Assembly (NCBI GenBank): GCA_003991915.1
Contig: RQTK01000201.1
Location: forward strand, 201,542-265,541
Length of the DNA stretch: 64,000 nt
Reading direction: 5' to 3'
Origin: Elysia chlorotica
Taxonomy: Eukaryota > Mollusca > Gastropoda > Plakobranchidae
Position numbers and translations under genes: made by a program. A model generated the notes under the pieces. It did not search any database. It worked only from the letters and a program-made list of their open reading frames with translations, and was not told the DNA's origin. Positions within the stretch are counted from its first letter, which is position 1, and every line of letters begins with the position of its first letter. Below are positions 45,539 to 59,038 of the stretch, in pieces.

Positions 45539-48500
45539 CTGCAATGGATATAGAAAGGAAAAAAAAAAGACTAAAACAAATGTTTCAAAGTTTTATTATC
45601 AATTACAGACACACAATTTCTAATTAAAAAAAAAAATTTAACTGGCCCCAAAAGACTATTAGTTTAAGATAAATTCACCAACAGTATCACAATAATTATT
45701 TATGCAAAAGGAAAAAGAAGAAATTGACCTAGTATGCCTAGACTCAAAAAAGGCTTTGAGCCACGCATCTCTTCAACTAAGGCTTAGCTAGATTTGTTGA
45801 TTTCAGTCAATTTTCACTCTCAGTCACTCAACAGTTTGGTTACCTTGAGGACGGATCCCAAGAACAATGTGTGACAAATTTATGGTTCATCATAGAGACA
45901 GAGATGGGATACCTGTTTCAGCCAGTCATATTATATATTACTTTGACACTGACTAAACCATCTCATTTGAGAAGCTCACTCTAACATTGACTCATTGATT
46001 AGAATCATGTATTGTTCGAAATGTGACATTTTCTTGCATACATTATTTTTATAAAATAAATAAAAATACTAAGTAGCTTTTTGAAATAAGTTTTCCATTT
46101 AAAAAGTTATAAATGACTGGTGGGAGGAAGTTTGAAAAAAACTTTCACCAAGTTAATAAAAAAACATATTTATAACCTTTCTATTTTGAAATGTATGTTT
46201 CAAGTTTGATGTTAATATGTAACAAAAAGATGACCACCATTATAAAGAAATATTTAAACTTCTTTTCCGTGTATTGTGTGTCCATAAAGGGTAAAAAATG
46301 TCTTTTTTATTGACAAAACTATACATATATATATAGAAATTCTTTGCATATTTTTCTTCAAGATCTGGATAGCTTATATTCAATATTGGTATGCTGCACC
46401 GTCAGGCTAGTGTGGGCATGAATACACAAAACCCTATACATATATCTTGTTTATTACAAATTAGCCAACATGTGGGAAATCAATTGAACCTGCAACCCCT
46501 TAAGTACACATCTCATAGATAGAAAAAAAAAAAGAAAAAGATAACTGACAAACAATAATCACTTTTGAAACCTACTCCAGGTCGACCAGCCAAAGAAGGG
46601 ACAGAAAATTAAAAAAAAAAAAAAAAAAAAAAAACCTTTTCAGCGAAAGACCACTGATTTCTTCATCACATGTGCATGTATTCATTTTTCTTCAATTTTG
46701 AAAAAATAACATGCTTAACACCTAGTGGACATTCTACAAACAAACTACATCAGAATGGTCGATGTTTCTCCCAGCTCCATCTTCCTCTTTTGAAATACAG
46801 TGTAAGAGTAAGTGTCTAGACTATACTCAAAATGTATCACATTTATCTACCTTATTATCTAGCCATGTTGATCTATCTCTCATACTTCCTTTTTCCCTCC
46901 ATTCCCTACACTTTTCTTCATGAATGGCCATGGTCAACCCCAATGACAACACCTGCCCATTTGGCCACACATCATAAGTCTGATTTGGCGACAAATAAGT
47001 AATTAATGCACATTCTCATATATATATGGAAGATTTTATATTAAAAGAAAATATAATAAAAATCCATCTTCATAGAGCCACAGGCCCAATTTCCAGTTCT
47101 CTTTCAGATGTGAACAAAATGAAAAGCTTGACACTTGTGTTGTAATCATCACAAAGAGTCGTGTCACTTTCCAGGTAAGAAAAAAAGAGATCTTGAATTT
47201 TGCAACAGGAGCTTACAACACATAAAAATTTCTTTAGGTGTAAAGTTGGAACTTGCCACAATTTATAATTGACAATGGACTGTCGTTGTTGCACAGCTAA
47301 AACTAATCTGTGCTAAATTTATCCTACTTGTTGACTTGGAAATTAACCTATCAAGTTATCCAACCACGCAACGCAATGGTATTGGTAATGTCCTTTTCCT
47401 GGACAACAGTATCTGTGTGGATTGAGTATGGCTAGTGGTAGATTTTTTTAGCTAATACCTGACGCTACTTTCAACAGGACAAATTTAAACAAGAAAATAT
47501 GTGCTTTTCACTTTCATAGAGCAAAAAAGGCAAAACGACTATGCATATATTTGAATATTGCGAAGCCCCTTGTATTACAATGAGCCCCAAAGCCATCTAG
47601 GTTTAAAACCAAATCTTGGCAAAAGGCCACCTTGCTCATAAATGTCTACCGGGCGTGTCTGCTAGGTGTGAAGTGTGATGGGAGTTGGGTTAGAATTGTC
47701 TAAGTGCCCAAGCCTAGGGAAGGGAGTTGGGTTGTGAGTGAAACTCTATTCATGGGGTTGTAGATCCAGTCAGTCTTGAACATGGACTTGGAGTTTAAGT
47801 GTCTTTTATCTTGAGTGGATGTTATATCTGCCTTGGATTACAGGATATACTCAGGCTGTTGCTAATGAAGCATTCCATATTTACATATTACTACAGCTGC
47901 TACTACTTGTTCTCTCTGCTCCTGAATACAACACTATCTAGCTCAGGATATTTTTTGAACAGTCATTGAACTTGTCCCTACCTGCTGCATCCTAAGTTTT
48001 AAAGGACCATGAGTACAAGAGAACAAAGTAAAACCTACTGTATAGACATGATCTAGCTTTAAATTATCTTTAGCTATGCTTTTACGGGTGAGTGATTGTG
48101 GGGAAGTTCAAAGGGAAATAAAATCTGTGATATCAGAACTGACTTTGTTTTGTTCCACTTCTTTTGCAATAAGAGCTGGGGGAGACTACAGACTATTTGA
48201 GTTTTTAAAAGCAAAGTCACATCTCTTTAGAGGTAAGCCAGGGTCTCACTAATAATCTAATTGGGACTAGTAAGTTTGTCGACATGATATGTGAGGTGAA
48301 TCAGGCACAAGTCGGAAATTTGACTGTTGGGATTATTTATAAATTCTAGTGTGTTAAAAAGCATCAAAATGCATTTTGAGAGGTTGAAAAAATTATAACT
48401 CTGTTATTTCTAGAACTTGTAAGAGATATATGTTCATTTCAACTCAATATGAAAATGAAAAAAGTCAATATATTGTATTTTTAAATGTTTAAGAGGACTC

Positions 48501-49050
48501 TAGCTCAAAACCTAGATGGCAACTTGTGCTTGATTCACCCCGGTTGCCTCACATCCAAATGTTGCTCAGACACTTGTAAAATCCCCTTGCAAAACAAACA
48601 GTCAAGCCAATAAATACGGGAAAGCTGGTCAATTTTCCCTTGCAAACTTCATGCAGGACCAGTAACACTGATTCGCCCATGGCTTCAACAAGCCTTACAT
48701 TTAACCAACTATTTGAAAATAAATGAGTAGTTTGTTGAGTTAGAGGAGTACTGTACTGACCAGGTTCAGATGCCCCCCCCCCCCCCCCCCACTCCTCATA
48801 AACTTCCCCTAGACTATTCTTACTATTCAGTCTTAGAGAATTAATTGGATGGAAACAAAAATCAAATCCAAATAAAAAAAAAACAATAAAAAAACATGAA
48901 ACATCAACCATCCATCAAGTATAAATTGTCTTCAATGGGAGATGACTTGACAACAGCAAGGGGGACAGCATTCACTTTAAACATCAGAAATTATAACTAA
49001 AACCACACAAATCGATAAAAGACAAGCAAATCTACAGCGGAAGCATTAGG
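45539..49050. other. Intergenic region 5' of the PGC-1 family gene
   Basis: This probably contains the promoter and non-coding first exon(s) of the minus-strand gene. A GC-richer stretch at about 47580-47960 is a candidate promoter-proximal segment, though no element was identified. An A-run at about 46611-46634 and a C-run at 48773-48790 are simple repeats. Confidence 0.4.
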
Positions 49051-49059
49051 AAAACAAAG

Positions 49060-49720
49060 ACGTGACGAGTCTATCTTGGTACCGTAGTGAAAGACAGTAC
49101 CAAGACGGGGGACAGATGAGGACTTCAGATGCTGAACAAACAATACCAGATACGCCTTCAATACACTAAGTAAGACCAATCTGGAGGTGTACAGCCCTGT
49201 CAGTCCGAAAAAAGATCTTGATCTCCAATACCAAAATGAAATCGGTCTTACTCTATAGTGGTTCAGGAATGTGGTGCGTGACCAAGACCAACTCAGTCTA
49301 GTCTAACTCCAACGCCCATAAATGCAAACATTTGTTAAACCAACAGATGCCTCAGAAACATCCTCAACATAAGGTTGCCCAAAGTTGTCTCATTCAAAGA
49401 AATGACAGAACAAAGCAAACCCCCATTGATAAAACTTAAAAGGTGTAGATCTAAATGGGGCTGGGTAGGGCACACACTTAGGGAGCCTGGATAGATTCAA
49501 CATCACTTGCAAGACAAGTCCTGGGGTGGACCCCCAAGGCAAACAGAGGGCCGACTGGCCAAAGCAAACTTGGATGCATGATAGTAGTGAGGCAGAGACA
49601 AAAGCGGCCCGTACTACATGGGCCAAGCTGAAGGTAGAAGAGGATCAGCCACAATCGTGTCCGGTGGAGGTGATTTTTGTTGCGGCCCCAGAGGCCAGAG
49701 GGAATCAAGAGGGAAGAGGC
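49060..49720 (+). mobile_element. LINE fossil (C-terminus of the reverse-transcriptase ORF)
   Basis: Shifting frames read in order a LGTVV...KTGDR piece, MQTFV/NICLRNILNIRLPK-like text, KVVSFKEMTEQSKPP, then KRCRSKWGWVGHTLREP, WTPQGKQRADWPKQTWMHDS and a WAKLKVEED end. This order is the familiar C-terminal tail of many non-LTR retrotransposon proteins, with R-W-GH-LR, then WTP-GK-R-RP--TW. Many stops and frame changes show a long-dead, 5'-truncated copy. The clade was not resolved. Confidence 0.75.
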
Positions 49721-51517
49721 TTTTACAACTTGAAGAAATCTACCACATGTTTCAGGCAACAGTGCCCCTAACTATCTTTCGACCCGGAATGCTTTGATCC
49801 ATGTCATTTTATTGTTGTTCTATCAATCCCGTGTTACAAGCGTACGTATTGCGCTGCTCCATGTCCGCTACCCCGTGTTCCCATCAGTATGTGACTATGT
49901 CTAATTCCAACGAAATAAATTTACTTTACCTGCAAGTCAATTTTGCATGCAATCACGGGCATATGCTAGAAAAGGTCTAACTGAAGATGAGATCCAAAGG
50001 ATAGGCTTTTACTTGAAGAATAATTATACGATGCATTTAGAAGTTTTGTTTTCAATTTACTTGAAAACTCATGTGGACCACGGGGCTGAGATAGTGAGGT
50101 TGGTGCAGTGCAAGTTCATGGATCACGGTTGCCAGAAATTTTCTCACCAATAAGCCAAATGGCCTGCAAAAATTAGCCAAATAAAAAATAGGGACCTTAA
50201 GTATAAAAATCCAAACCAGTATAAATAAAATTATCACTCAACGGGTTCCTCTGTTGAACTGGTACTTTGAACTTATTTTTCATATTTCTTTTATTTTTAT
50301 TTACCAATTGAGGCAGGTAATAAGAAATTAAAAAATATTATTAAAAAATCAAAAAAATAAAAAATAAAAAAACGACTGGAAAACATCTAAAAAAATAAGC
50401 AGTTTGGATTAAAACAATCCAATCTGGCGATCCTGTGGTAGACTTGGAAGTTGGGTGGGTTTCCGAGTTCCAACAAAGAAAGGTAAATTTGGTACTCTTT
50501 ATCGTTTCAGTTGCCTTCGTTCACAAGTACCACATGACCATCCATATCATAACTTTTCGCAAAGAGGGCCCTAGGCAACAAAGGACGCTTTCAAAGAGCA
50601 AAGTAATCGATAAAATAGAAATGTTTCCGCTTATTTTAATCTTTTATCAACCTGTAAATTGAGTATGGCTAGGTATTAACAACTCGTTTGTATACGCTGA
50701 GGAATAATTGTTTACTCGATTTATATACCTTAAATGTAAGGAAAAATAAATAGAGAAATATCATAACGTAAAAGAGAATACGACCTGAACGCACCAGGTA
50801 ATGTTTTTTCTCCCCGATTTAAGAAGCATTGTCAATTCAGTATGCCACAACTATCTTATATTTTAAACCATAAACGCATCCTAAAGTAAAAAAAAAAATA
50901 TGACAAGACTGCATCCCATATTTTGTGTTTAAATCATCTTAATAAGATTTTAAAATGAAGTACAATGTAATTAAAGTTATAAATGGAACGCATTTGTTTA
51001 GTTATATAAGAAAGTAAGCCGTAAGTTGTAGCTCATCTTTTGAAAAAGATATAGGATGCCCCTACCTTAAGATATGACTTTTTCTATGAGCTGAAATGTA
51101 TATTTTGTATTCTTTTTTTCTTCATATGGTTTATGTTAATTACTAGAGAGAAATATGTGTGGAAGGTAGGGCCTAATGTAGGCCTATCATTCATTATGTG
51201 TGAGCCTCATTTCAACAGTTGCTGCCAAGCAAATTCATCCCAATTGCTGATCTTCACTTACATAGAGTACATTTTTTTCAGTTTCAGAAACTTATTGCTG
51301 AATTGTACTGTCATTTGTAACTTAGTTTTTTATTTTGAAAAATTATTTTTGAGTGCTCTGTATCAAATTTCTACAATTAATGCTATGTATTATAGTAGTA
51401 TGTTATCTCTGCACGCTTATTTGCAATCTCATCTGGTTTAATTAAAAAGGATTAATCAATTTCAGAAACCGAATGCAGAGTTGTGATTTTAAATAGAGAT
51501 AACTTCCACCATTGAAT
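49721..51517. other. Intergenic flank 5' of the coiled-coil gene
   Basis: No gene is recognised. It probably contains the promoter of the downstream plus-strand gene. A GCCAAAT and TTAGCCAAATAAA stretch near 50150-50190 looks repetitive but was not assigned. Confidence 0.4.
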
Positions 51518-54500
51518 ATGGCTGATCTACTGCGCAACAGTTTACCAGCTCTTGTTCCGAGATATAATGGAGTTCCACGCAGATACGAAGAAACCAAACC
51601 AGCATATGTTCAGAACTTCACCCATAAGAGAATTGTTGGTAAGTAAATGGTTAATGTTGATTTTGTACAAAAATTAATTTGGCATCATTATATGATTGCT
51701 AGCTCATGAAAAATAAAGTGCCCAACTAAAAAATCCTTTATTTTTATTAGAAATATAAGCTATTACAAACTGTTTAAGTGCATTAAATAAATAGGGCGGT
51801 TATGGTTTAAAATATCTACAGCAAAAGAAACCATGGTGGTACAAAATAAGTGTAGTCTTTGTAAATTCCTTTCTATATCTAGAAATACCCTGGTGTATTT
51901 GAAAATTATTAAGGAAGGCCCTGTACAATACAGTAGGCTACCTATTTGTGTTTACTACTAATAAAAGGTTTCTAGGGTCAAACTAAAGCTTGAATATGTA
52001 TACATTTATGTTCATTTTGCTATAGGAATTGGAAAAGACATTCAGCGTCGCCTTTTAGACAGTATTGAAGCAGAAAAGTTGGAAGCTTTAAGAAAAGCTG
52101 AAAATGCAGTATGGGATCAAGCAAAACAGGAAAAACAGGAGGCTGTCCTTAAGGCTCGGAACGAGGAAAAAGCAAGAGCAGAAAAAGTACTGCAAAGAAA
52201 GATCAAAGAATATGAGCAGCTAATTAAGGTAAAAAGCTTGGTAACAAAGTGTGATATACGTAAGGAATATTTTAATGAGTGGGTACTACTAGGAACATAT
52301 TCAGTGAAGTTGAGAAAGAGTGAGATTATTTTACCTGCCTGTCAACTGAAATGGAAGAAACATTTGCCTTGATGCTGAACTTATTTGTAAACAATTTTTA
52401 TAAGCATCCTGTTATTTTAAAGGACATTGTAATAACATTAACCAGAAAGACTTATTTTGACTCTTATTAAGCGAAAGAGAAAATAAAACTTGAATAATAA
52501 TACTTAGATTTGTTTTATTTCCACCATAGCAGCAGCATGCTCTAAAGACTTATTGTGATTCTTAAGCCAAAGAGAAAAAAAAATATTACTTAACCCGTAA
52601 CAAATTTGAATAAGCCTACATAGATTTTTTAGATTTCCACAATAGCAGCAGCATGGTCTGTACATGTACAGTGTTTGATTATTGATCTTTTAAAATCAAA
52701 GTTCTTTATACTCTGCTGTCTCAAAGGCACCATGCATAAAACCGAATTTTGATAGATTGAATTTGAATTGTGCTCTAGCCTCTGTACACAATAAAATTGC
52801 AGACACCAAGCACATCAGTCAAACTGACATACCAGCAATTCAAAGTCAATAAACACATACACGACACTTTTCAGAGAACCAGAGAACAGTTTCCCAACGA
52901 AACAACCCCAAAACAATACACTTTAGAAAATCATGTAGTCCTATTTATGCACCTCACAGAATTTGGTTTCAGACTTTTTGGAGAACAAGGCACTGAAATG
53001 TGCCGCCAAACAATACCATTAATTGAAGCCAGAGCCCATGGCATTACGAACAATTAAAAAAAAAAAATTTTAGTTTTTAATAAACAGGTCAAGATGACCC
53101 AAATTTCAAAACATTATAAATATTAAGTATAATGGCCATTATAGGCTAATTTTGTGTTGTTCTTTACATTAAATAACCTTCTCTTGCATTAATTTTTATT
53201 TTTAAAGAAAATAAAAATAATGAACTATTATAGTTGCCAATGTATGCTTACGAATGGAAGCATTTTAGGATGCTTACAATAATTTCAACGTTTCTATAAG
53301 GCATTTAATTGATAAATAAAAGAATGTCTTGCATAATTATGTCTATCAAACTGTTAAGGCGATGAGTAAAATGTTTTTAAAGGTCTGTAAATCTCTCCTT
53401 ATATTGTTGCGTTCAATGAAACAAGGTGAGTGATTTATTTGTCTTACTCTTGTTCATACTGTTGAGTTTAAAGAATATCTGAATGTCCATTTTAAAACAA
53501 ATTTATTCTAAAAGAATATTTTTTACACGCTTAAAACACACAAATTGGTTTTCTATCATTAAAGTAAAAACATTTTTCATATGTACATAATTATGCAGTA
53601 AGAACTGATTTTTTCTGATCAGGTATATCTTTGTGGTCCTAAACTTGGGTAATAAATTAAATTTTGGCTTCAAACAGGTCTAGTGGTTTATGACTTCACA
53701 CCTGTTTGCGTCTCTTGTAATTTGAGAACTAAAAGCAGGCAAGAAAAATGCCATTCTTTATAGATTGATGTCTTCATCACCTCTGTAGGCCCTACTGTTA
53801 GTTCTATTTTGAGTCATTCTGTCCTCTGGAATTTTAATAAACATACGGTATGTAATCTTCATCTAACCTTTTATTTTCTTTGGTCATGAGGAGCATTCTT
53901 CAGGTTTCATAAAAAAATAAATATACTATTGTATTCAAATCTGTTAATCATAATAAATTAAAATACTTCATACTTTTTGTAGGAAGAGTGTGTTAAAGTT
54001 GAAGTTGCTTTGATGAAACAAATGGCGGAACAAGTGAAGGAGGAACGCCTTAAAGGAGAAAAGGCATTGGCTGAAGCTGTGGCTGCTGCAGAAGAAAAGG
54101 GAAGGTTAGAGCTTCTGGAAGCTGTTAAAGTTGCACGAGCAGAAGAAAAAAAGATAGCTGCCGATGCTGAGGCTGCTCTGAAAAGGTATGTTAAGTCTCT
54201 CAGTATTTTATTGAAATAACTTAATTTATCCCAAAAGCAATGTTTACGTTTTGGCCCTATGAGCCATTGCTCAGGGCTCAAACAATCACACCTGATGAAT
54301 CATGCCCTGGAGTTAAACATTTTTTATTCATTATTAATATTGGTTATTAATTACTCAATGCTTTTCTATTTTGTATCTATTTATTTAATAGTATACATTT
54401 GAACTAGTGGCAATACCCATATCTCATGTGACGCAAGTAGGCTTAAGAAATATTTAGAAATAACTGATTTTCATTTATTTTTTTTTTTGAATGCTGAGAA

Positions 54501-55252
54501 ATTTAGAAAGTATACATCTCTTTAATATGATCTACAGCGCAAAAGATTTAAGAGCTGATTGCCAGATATTTCTCATATTATCAATGAATGTACAAAATAT
54601 AACCCTTTAAGTGAACAAACTCTTTAGAGATCAGGTGTTACAAATCAATTATGCGGCCAAGGACAGAAATTCAGCAGGCTGCAAAATTATTTCAAGATAA
54701 AAATGGGAAAAATGTTAAAAACAATAAAAGGCTTGGGCCATAAATAAAAACACCAAATGAAAGGTTTAAGGCAATAATAAACTTGATCTAACCCATTCTC
54801 TGTTTACTATTCTTGAAATCGTCAGTGCTCATGAAGTGGAAGTTGATAATTTGAAGAAGGCCCTAGCAGAAGACAAAAGGAAAGCCCTTGAACAGATGAA
54901 AGCTACCAAAGATCAGGAGCGAGTTCGAGCTGTGAAAGAAGCACAAGAGTTCACCCAAAAAGTTGCTGATAAAAGGGCACAAGAAATTAGAGATGCTCAC
55001 AAACTAGAACTTGCCAAGCTTGATAAAATTATAGAAGAGTGGAAACAAGAAGTAAAGGGTAGAGAAACCATCATTGGACAGCTTGAGAAGGCAAAGAAAA
55101 ATATTTCAGACAAATTGCTGGAAGTCCGGTTTTACTTCCAAGATTTTATCAACAGAGTGAAAATATTTGAAGCAGGGCAATCAGACTATATGTTGCCACC
55201 TATGTATTTAGAGGAGATAGAAAGAAAAGGAGTGCTCTCCAAACCATTGTGA
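51518..55252 (+). CDS. Coiled-coil protein, C6orf163-like, four exons
   Basis: The exons are 51518-51638, 52026-52228, 53983-54185 and 54826-55252, all GT-AG and in phase, giving 317 residues (the human protein is about the same length, as I recall). The start MADLLRNSLPALVPRYNG leads to FTHKRIVGIGKDI, which resembles the THKDILDIG segment of C6orf163. Residues from about 45 to 260 are a charged, alanine/lysine/glutamate-rich helix with coiled-coil character (for example EKARAEKVLQRKIKEYEQL). The end FYFQDFINRV then GQSDYMLPP parallels the FQKYI and ADFILP region of the human protein. Human C6orf163 has little known function, and a ciliary or cytoskeletal role would be a guess. It has no membrane segment or signal peptide. 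Orthology rests on remembered sequence; the gene model itself is firm. Confidence 0.8.
52449..52660. repeat. Imperfect tandem duplication of about 100 bp
   Basis: GACTTATTTTGACTCTTA... at 52449 and GACTTATTGTGATTCTTA... near 52547 both run through AGCCAAAGAG-like text to a TAGCAGCAGCATG end. The two units differ at many positions, so the duplication is old. It lies in the coiled-coil gene's second intron. Confidence 0.65.
52797..53057 (+). pseudogene. Possible remnant of a mobile-element protein
   Basis: An 86-codon open frame contains YTLENHVVLFMHLTEFGFRL and FGEQGTEMCR. This resembles a LEDHV...GFGL-GEQGGES block I recall from uncharacterised, transposon-associated proteins of invertebrates. 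It lies in an intron, lacks splice context and ends in a poly-A stretch. The assignment is tentative. Confidence 0.35.
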
Positions 55253-57300
55253 ATAGGTCTTTTTTTTCTTTTTTTTGTATTAGCAGATTCAGTATTATCA
55301 ACCAGTTTTTCTGGCTCAAGCCACCTCAAGATGAAGACCATAAGCCGGTTTTACAGGCTTTTTATTTTTATGTTAAATATATGTACGATTTTAGAATAAT
55401 AAGGAAGAATCCTGTGGCTAGACATGAAACATGACTTGAATTTTAATTCATAATAAGCTACGTTCTTAACACAACATATATATGGAAATTGGAGTTTTCG
55501 CTTCAAACTGTTTTCCCTCAAAATAAATTTTAGATGAAGAAGGTAACATAACTGGAAAGCAACAGCACTTCCTTAATGTTTTTGTTCTTTTAAAGAGAAG
55601 GCTACTGGAAACATTTTCATGATTTAATTAAATATAGAATACAGAAATCTTTATTATCTTAAATATGATGTTGAACAGATGACACGGCATAATACATATA
55701 ATTATATTTAAGCTGTTATATGTACACAAATATTGATTCTTCATACATCTTTGCATTAAAAACTAGTGATTTATTTAATTTCTTTATATAAAAATGACTA
55801 TAAATGTTTTACGTTTTGGTAAGACCTCAGTTTTCTCCATTTAACACATGTTTTCTATTAATGTTAACATTGTGAATTTATCAGAAATATTTTTGTACCT
55901 TTCCTGTTTCAAGTTACGAATTATTCTAATAACTATAGATTTTTGTTTAACAGGTGCATGCAGTCTATTGGCCAAAGACTTGCCCTGCATTGTCAACCTT
56001 TTTTGTGAAAATCTTTATTTCCCCTTTTCAGAGTTGAATAAATTATGATTTTTACCGAGTGATAATTGATATATTTCAGAGCATGTATAAATTGTTCTAA
56101 AAACTAACACAAAATCACTATTACTTTACTAACAATAAAATGCAATGGCAGTGATTTTCGCTTATAAGAAAAGTGATATGTAGAATCATAATAAAACATT
56201 TTAAAGAAGGGAAAAAAAGTTGATACGTGAGGATGCAGTTATATATAAAGTTTAAACCGTGTCAGCAGTTATGAAAAATGTTCTTCATTACTGTAAGATG
56301 CTTGAAGAATTGTCACGTAACATGCATAATTATTTTGACCCTAAATTATTGACCTGAAAGGATTAAACAAATTCCGTATTCAATTGAGACGCATTTGTTT
56401 CGATGTAAGTGCCATTGCTAAATGTTTCATTGATTTGGCTCCCTCAGTTTTCTCCAGTTTGTAAATTATAAAAAAAATAACCACACTTGCTCTTTTTTAT
56501 CATCCATTTTCTTTTTATCATTAATGCTTTCTTTACAACCGCGTTCTTAGATATATTTAGATTTAAACCTGTTTTGAAACTGCTAAATTTTTAATAGTAA
56601 AGTAAATTTACTTTAGTTTTCTCAGTTAGGTTTTGAATTACTTCAAAATCTTTTGTTCTCTTAGTGTTGCATATAATAATATGGCTGGACATTGCAACTT
56701 GATTTCTTTTTATAAAATAATATTAGAAGCTTATTTTTTATTTAAACAGATGTCTACTTCACCAAATGAGCAAAGAGGCATTCATTATGGAACTGACTCT
56801 AGTGAACTAGAAAGAAAAAGTATTTATGGCAACTCAAAAGGCATATTTAGATGCAACTTTTCTTGTTGTAATGTATTTTGACCTATTTTTTTCACAGCTC
56901 ATAAAAATAATCATGTTTGATTTTTTCCAGTACACATTTTTCATAATTTATGTGTTCATGGAGTTTTATTGATCACATTTACAATACCTTTGCTGGTTTA
57001 TCTTAGGTTATTAAATAATTACAAACATATTTTACTCATTCCCAACAGCTTTGTTTCTATTAATTTCTACTGCTTAGTTACTTTCTCCTAATTTGAAGTG
57101 ATCTATGTTGTGTCATTTACAAATCATACAACATGGATTTATCTTGTACTGATACTTTTATTGCAGTTTTACTGACAGTGTGATATTTATGAATTTAAAT
57201 AAGGACATGTATATACGGTTGCATAGTGTTAGTGTTACAATATTTTGTGATTTGGTTGCACTTATCCTGAAGTTACATTTGATTTGAAATAAAGAATAAT
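55253..57300 (+). other. Likely 3' UTR of the coiled-coil gene
   Basis: AT-rich sequence follows the stop. AATAAA signals occur at 55522-55527 and at 57288-57293, the latter followed by T-rich sequence. No other gene is established here. Confidence 0.4.
56750..56881 (+). other. Candidate alternative terminal exon
   Basis: After a TTTAAACAG acceptor-like site an open frame reads MSTSPNEQRGIHYGTDSSEL then ERKSIYGNSK before a stop at 56879-56881. The composition looks more coding-like than its surroundings. No matching upstream donor is evident, and the known gene model ends cleanly at 55252. Confidence 0.25.
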
Positions 57301-59038
57301 TTGAATATGTTTTTCATATTCTTGTTTTTTCCACTTCTTATAGTTTTGCTTTGCCTTTTTTACCACTTCAGATTTTTTTTTATTTGACACGCAAACACCA
57401 AGAAAAATTTAAATAAATACACTGTCACTGGACTAGCAGAATGGTGTATTTCCTTTTTAGTATTTTTAGTTTACAAATGCTAATGTGTTAATGCATATCT
57501 CTGAGGCATGCCAAAGTATTCTCTGCAGTTCATTGTTTCTTTGTCAGTTTTATTCAAGTGGTGGATTTCATTAAATCATTTATCTTTATTCTTTTTAGAA
57601 TTGGTAAAACGCAAGTAATTTTTTTCATTCGAAAGCGTACATTTTTTGCACGTACGAATCACCTAGAAAATCTAAAAACTACCTTGTCTACATAATCGAG
57701 ACAACACAATTATAATACCTAAACGAACCATAACAAAATTATAGCTTGAAGAACACATATGCAAACATTCCATTTTTGCAAGGTTTATTTAACGAAAAGC
57801 CTTAGATAGATTAGAATGAAAGACATCTGCACTTCATACTCATTTATTTGTCATATAACAAAAAACTACAGGCATTTTTACAAGAATGGTGCTGGTTGAG
57901 TTTACATCACAATCTTACCAAATCCTTTTTTTTTTTTTATTTATCACCCATATGTTACATTTTAGCATAAAAGAGTTCCCCATTTTCTGTTTAAGATCCA
58001 CAAATTTTGACAACTAATTGAAGGCTGTAAAATAGAACTTAACTTACATTATGTATGTCAGAATCGCAGGAATCAGGGACACAAACTTTTTCTTTAGCCA
58101 AAAGTTTACCCAAACTCTTTTGAAGAAAAAGAGTTCTGACATGCACTGATACAAGAGAAGTTTCTTTATAAGTGAACGGAAAATGCACTTTTAACTAGAG
58201 GAATGACTACATAATAAAACTTTTAAATTGGTCTTACCCTCACAGAATATTTAAAGTTTACACATTGTGTAAAAAAAAAAAAGTACGAAATAAGCATTCC
58301 ACAAAACGAAAAAATAAAGATATATTTCAATAAATGCATTTCAATCAGAATTTTTGATGTAAATAATGAAAAAATGAGAACAGCAATGTTACTATGATTT
58401 CAAGTCTGGAAACAACATCAGGTTTACAGAATACACAGTGCAAATGGTGTCAACATAATTTTTATTAACTGTGAAATGTTTAACTCAAATTCTTAGTACA
58501 TGACATCATATATTTATTTAAAAAAAATTTTCTTTCTTCTGCGGCATACAAATGACGAGTATTTAACAAGAGCTATCCCTTTGCACAAAAGAGCACAAGA
58601 GATCTCTTGAAATGACACTTTTTAAAAAAGCAAAAGAGGCATCTTCAGAACAAATATGTAACGGATGTTCCACAAACTCATTAAAATTTAGCTCCAAAAC
58701 AAGCTTTGGAACTGAATGTTACCAAGGCAGTAAATAAAACCAGTGTTGGTCAATCAATAAAAACATGGCATCTATCTAAAAATTGGTGATTTCTCACTAA
58801 TTCCAAAAACTCATCCTTATGCTTTGTTTTCTTTCCCCCACAACTTTTACCATCAACAGCTTATGCAGCCTATGTGGTTCTTCAGCAAAGGAGAACTATG
58901 CTACAAAATACTGTATTCAGCAATGGCATATAAAGGACTTTTTCCTCAATTTTTGTCCAAATTATTTACAGCAGTTTCAAAGCACCATGATAATTTGCAA
59001 CATCTCTCTAAGTATTTAACTTAAAAACTCAAACTGTT
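57301..59038 (-). other. 3' UTR and flank of EXOSC1
   Basis: This follows the EXOSC1 stop on the minus strand. Minus-strand AATAAA occurs at 57843-57848 and 57784-57789. No coding domain is seen. Confidence 0.4.

Noticed and set aside
49390-49759. Minus-strand open frames over the GC-rich patch
   Set aside because: They are shadows of the plus-strand LINE fossil, whose ordered protein motifs read on the other strand.
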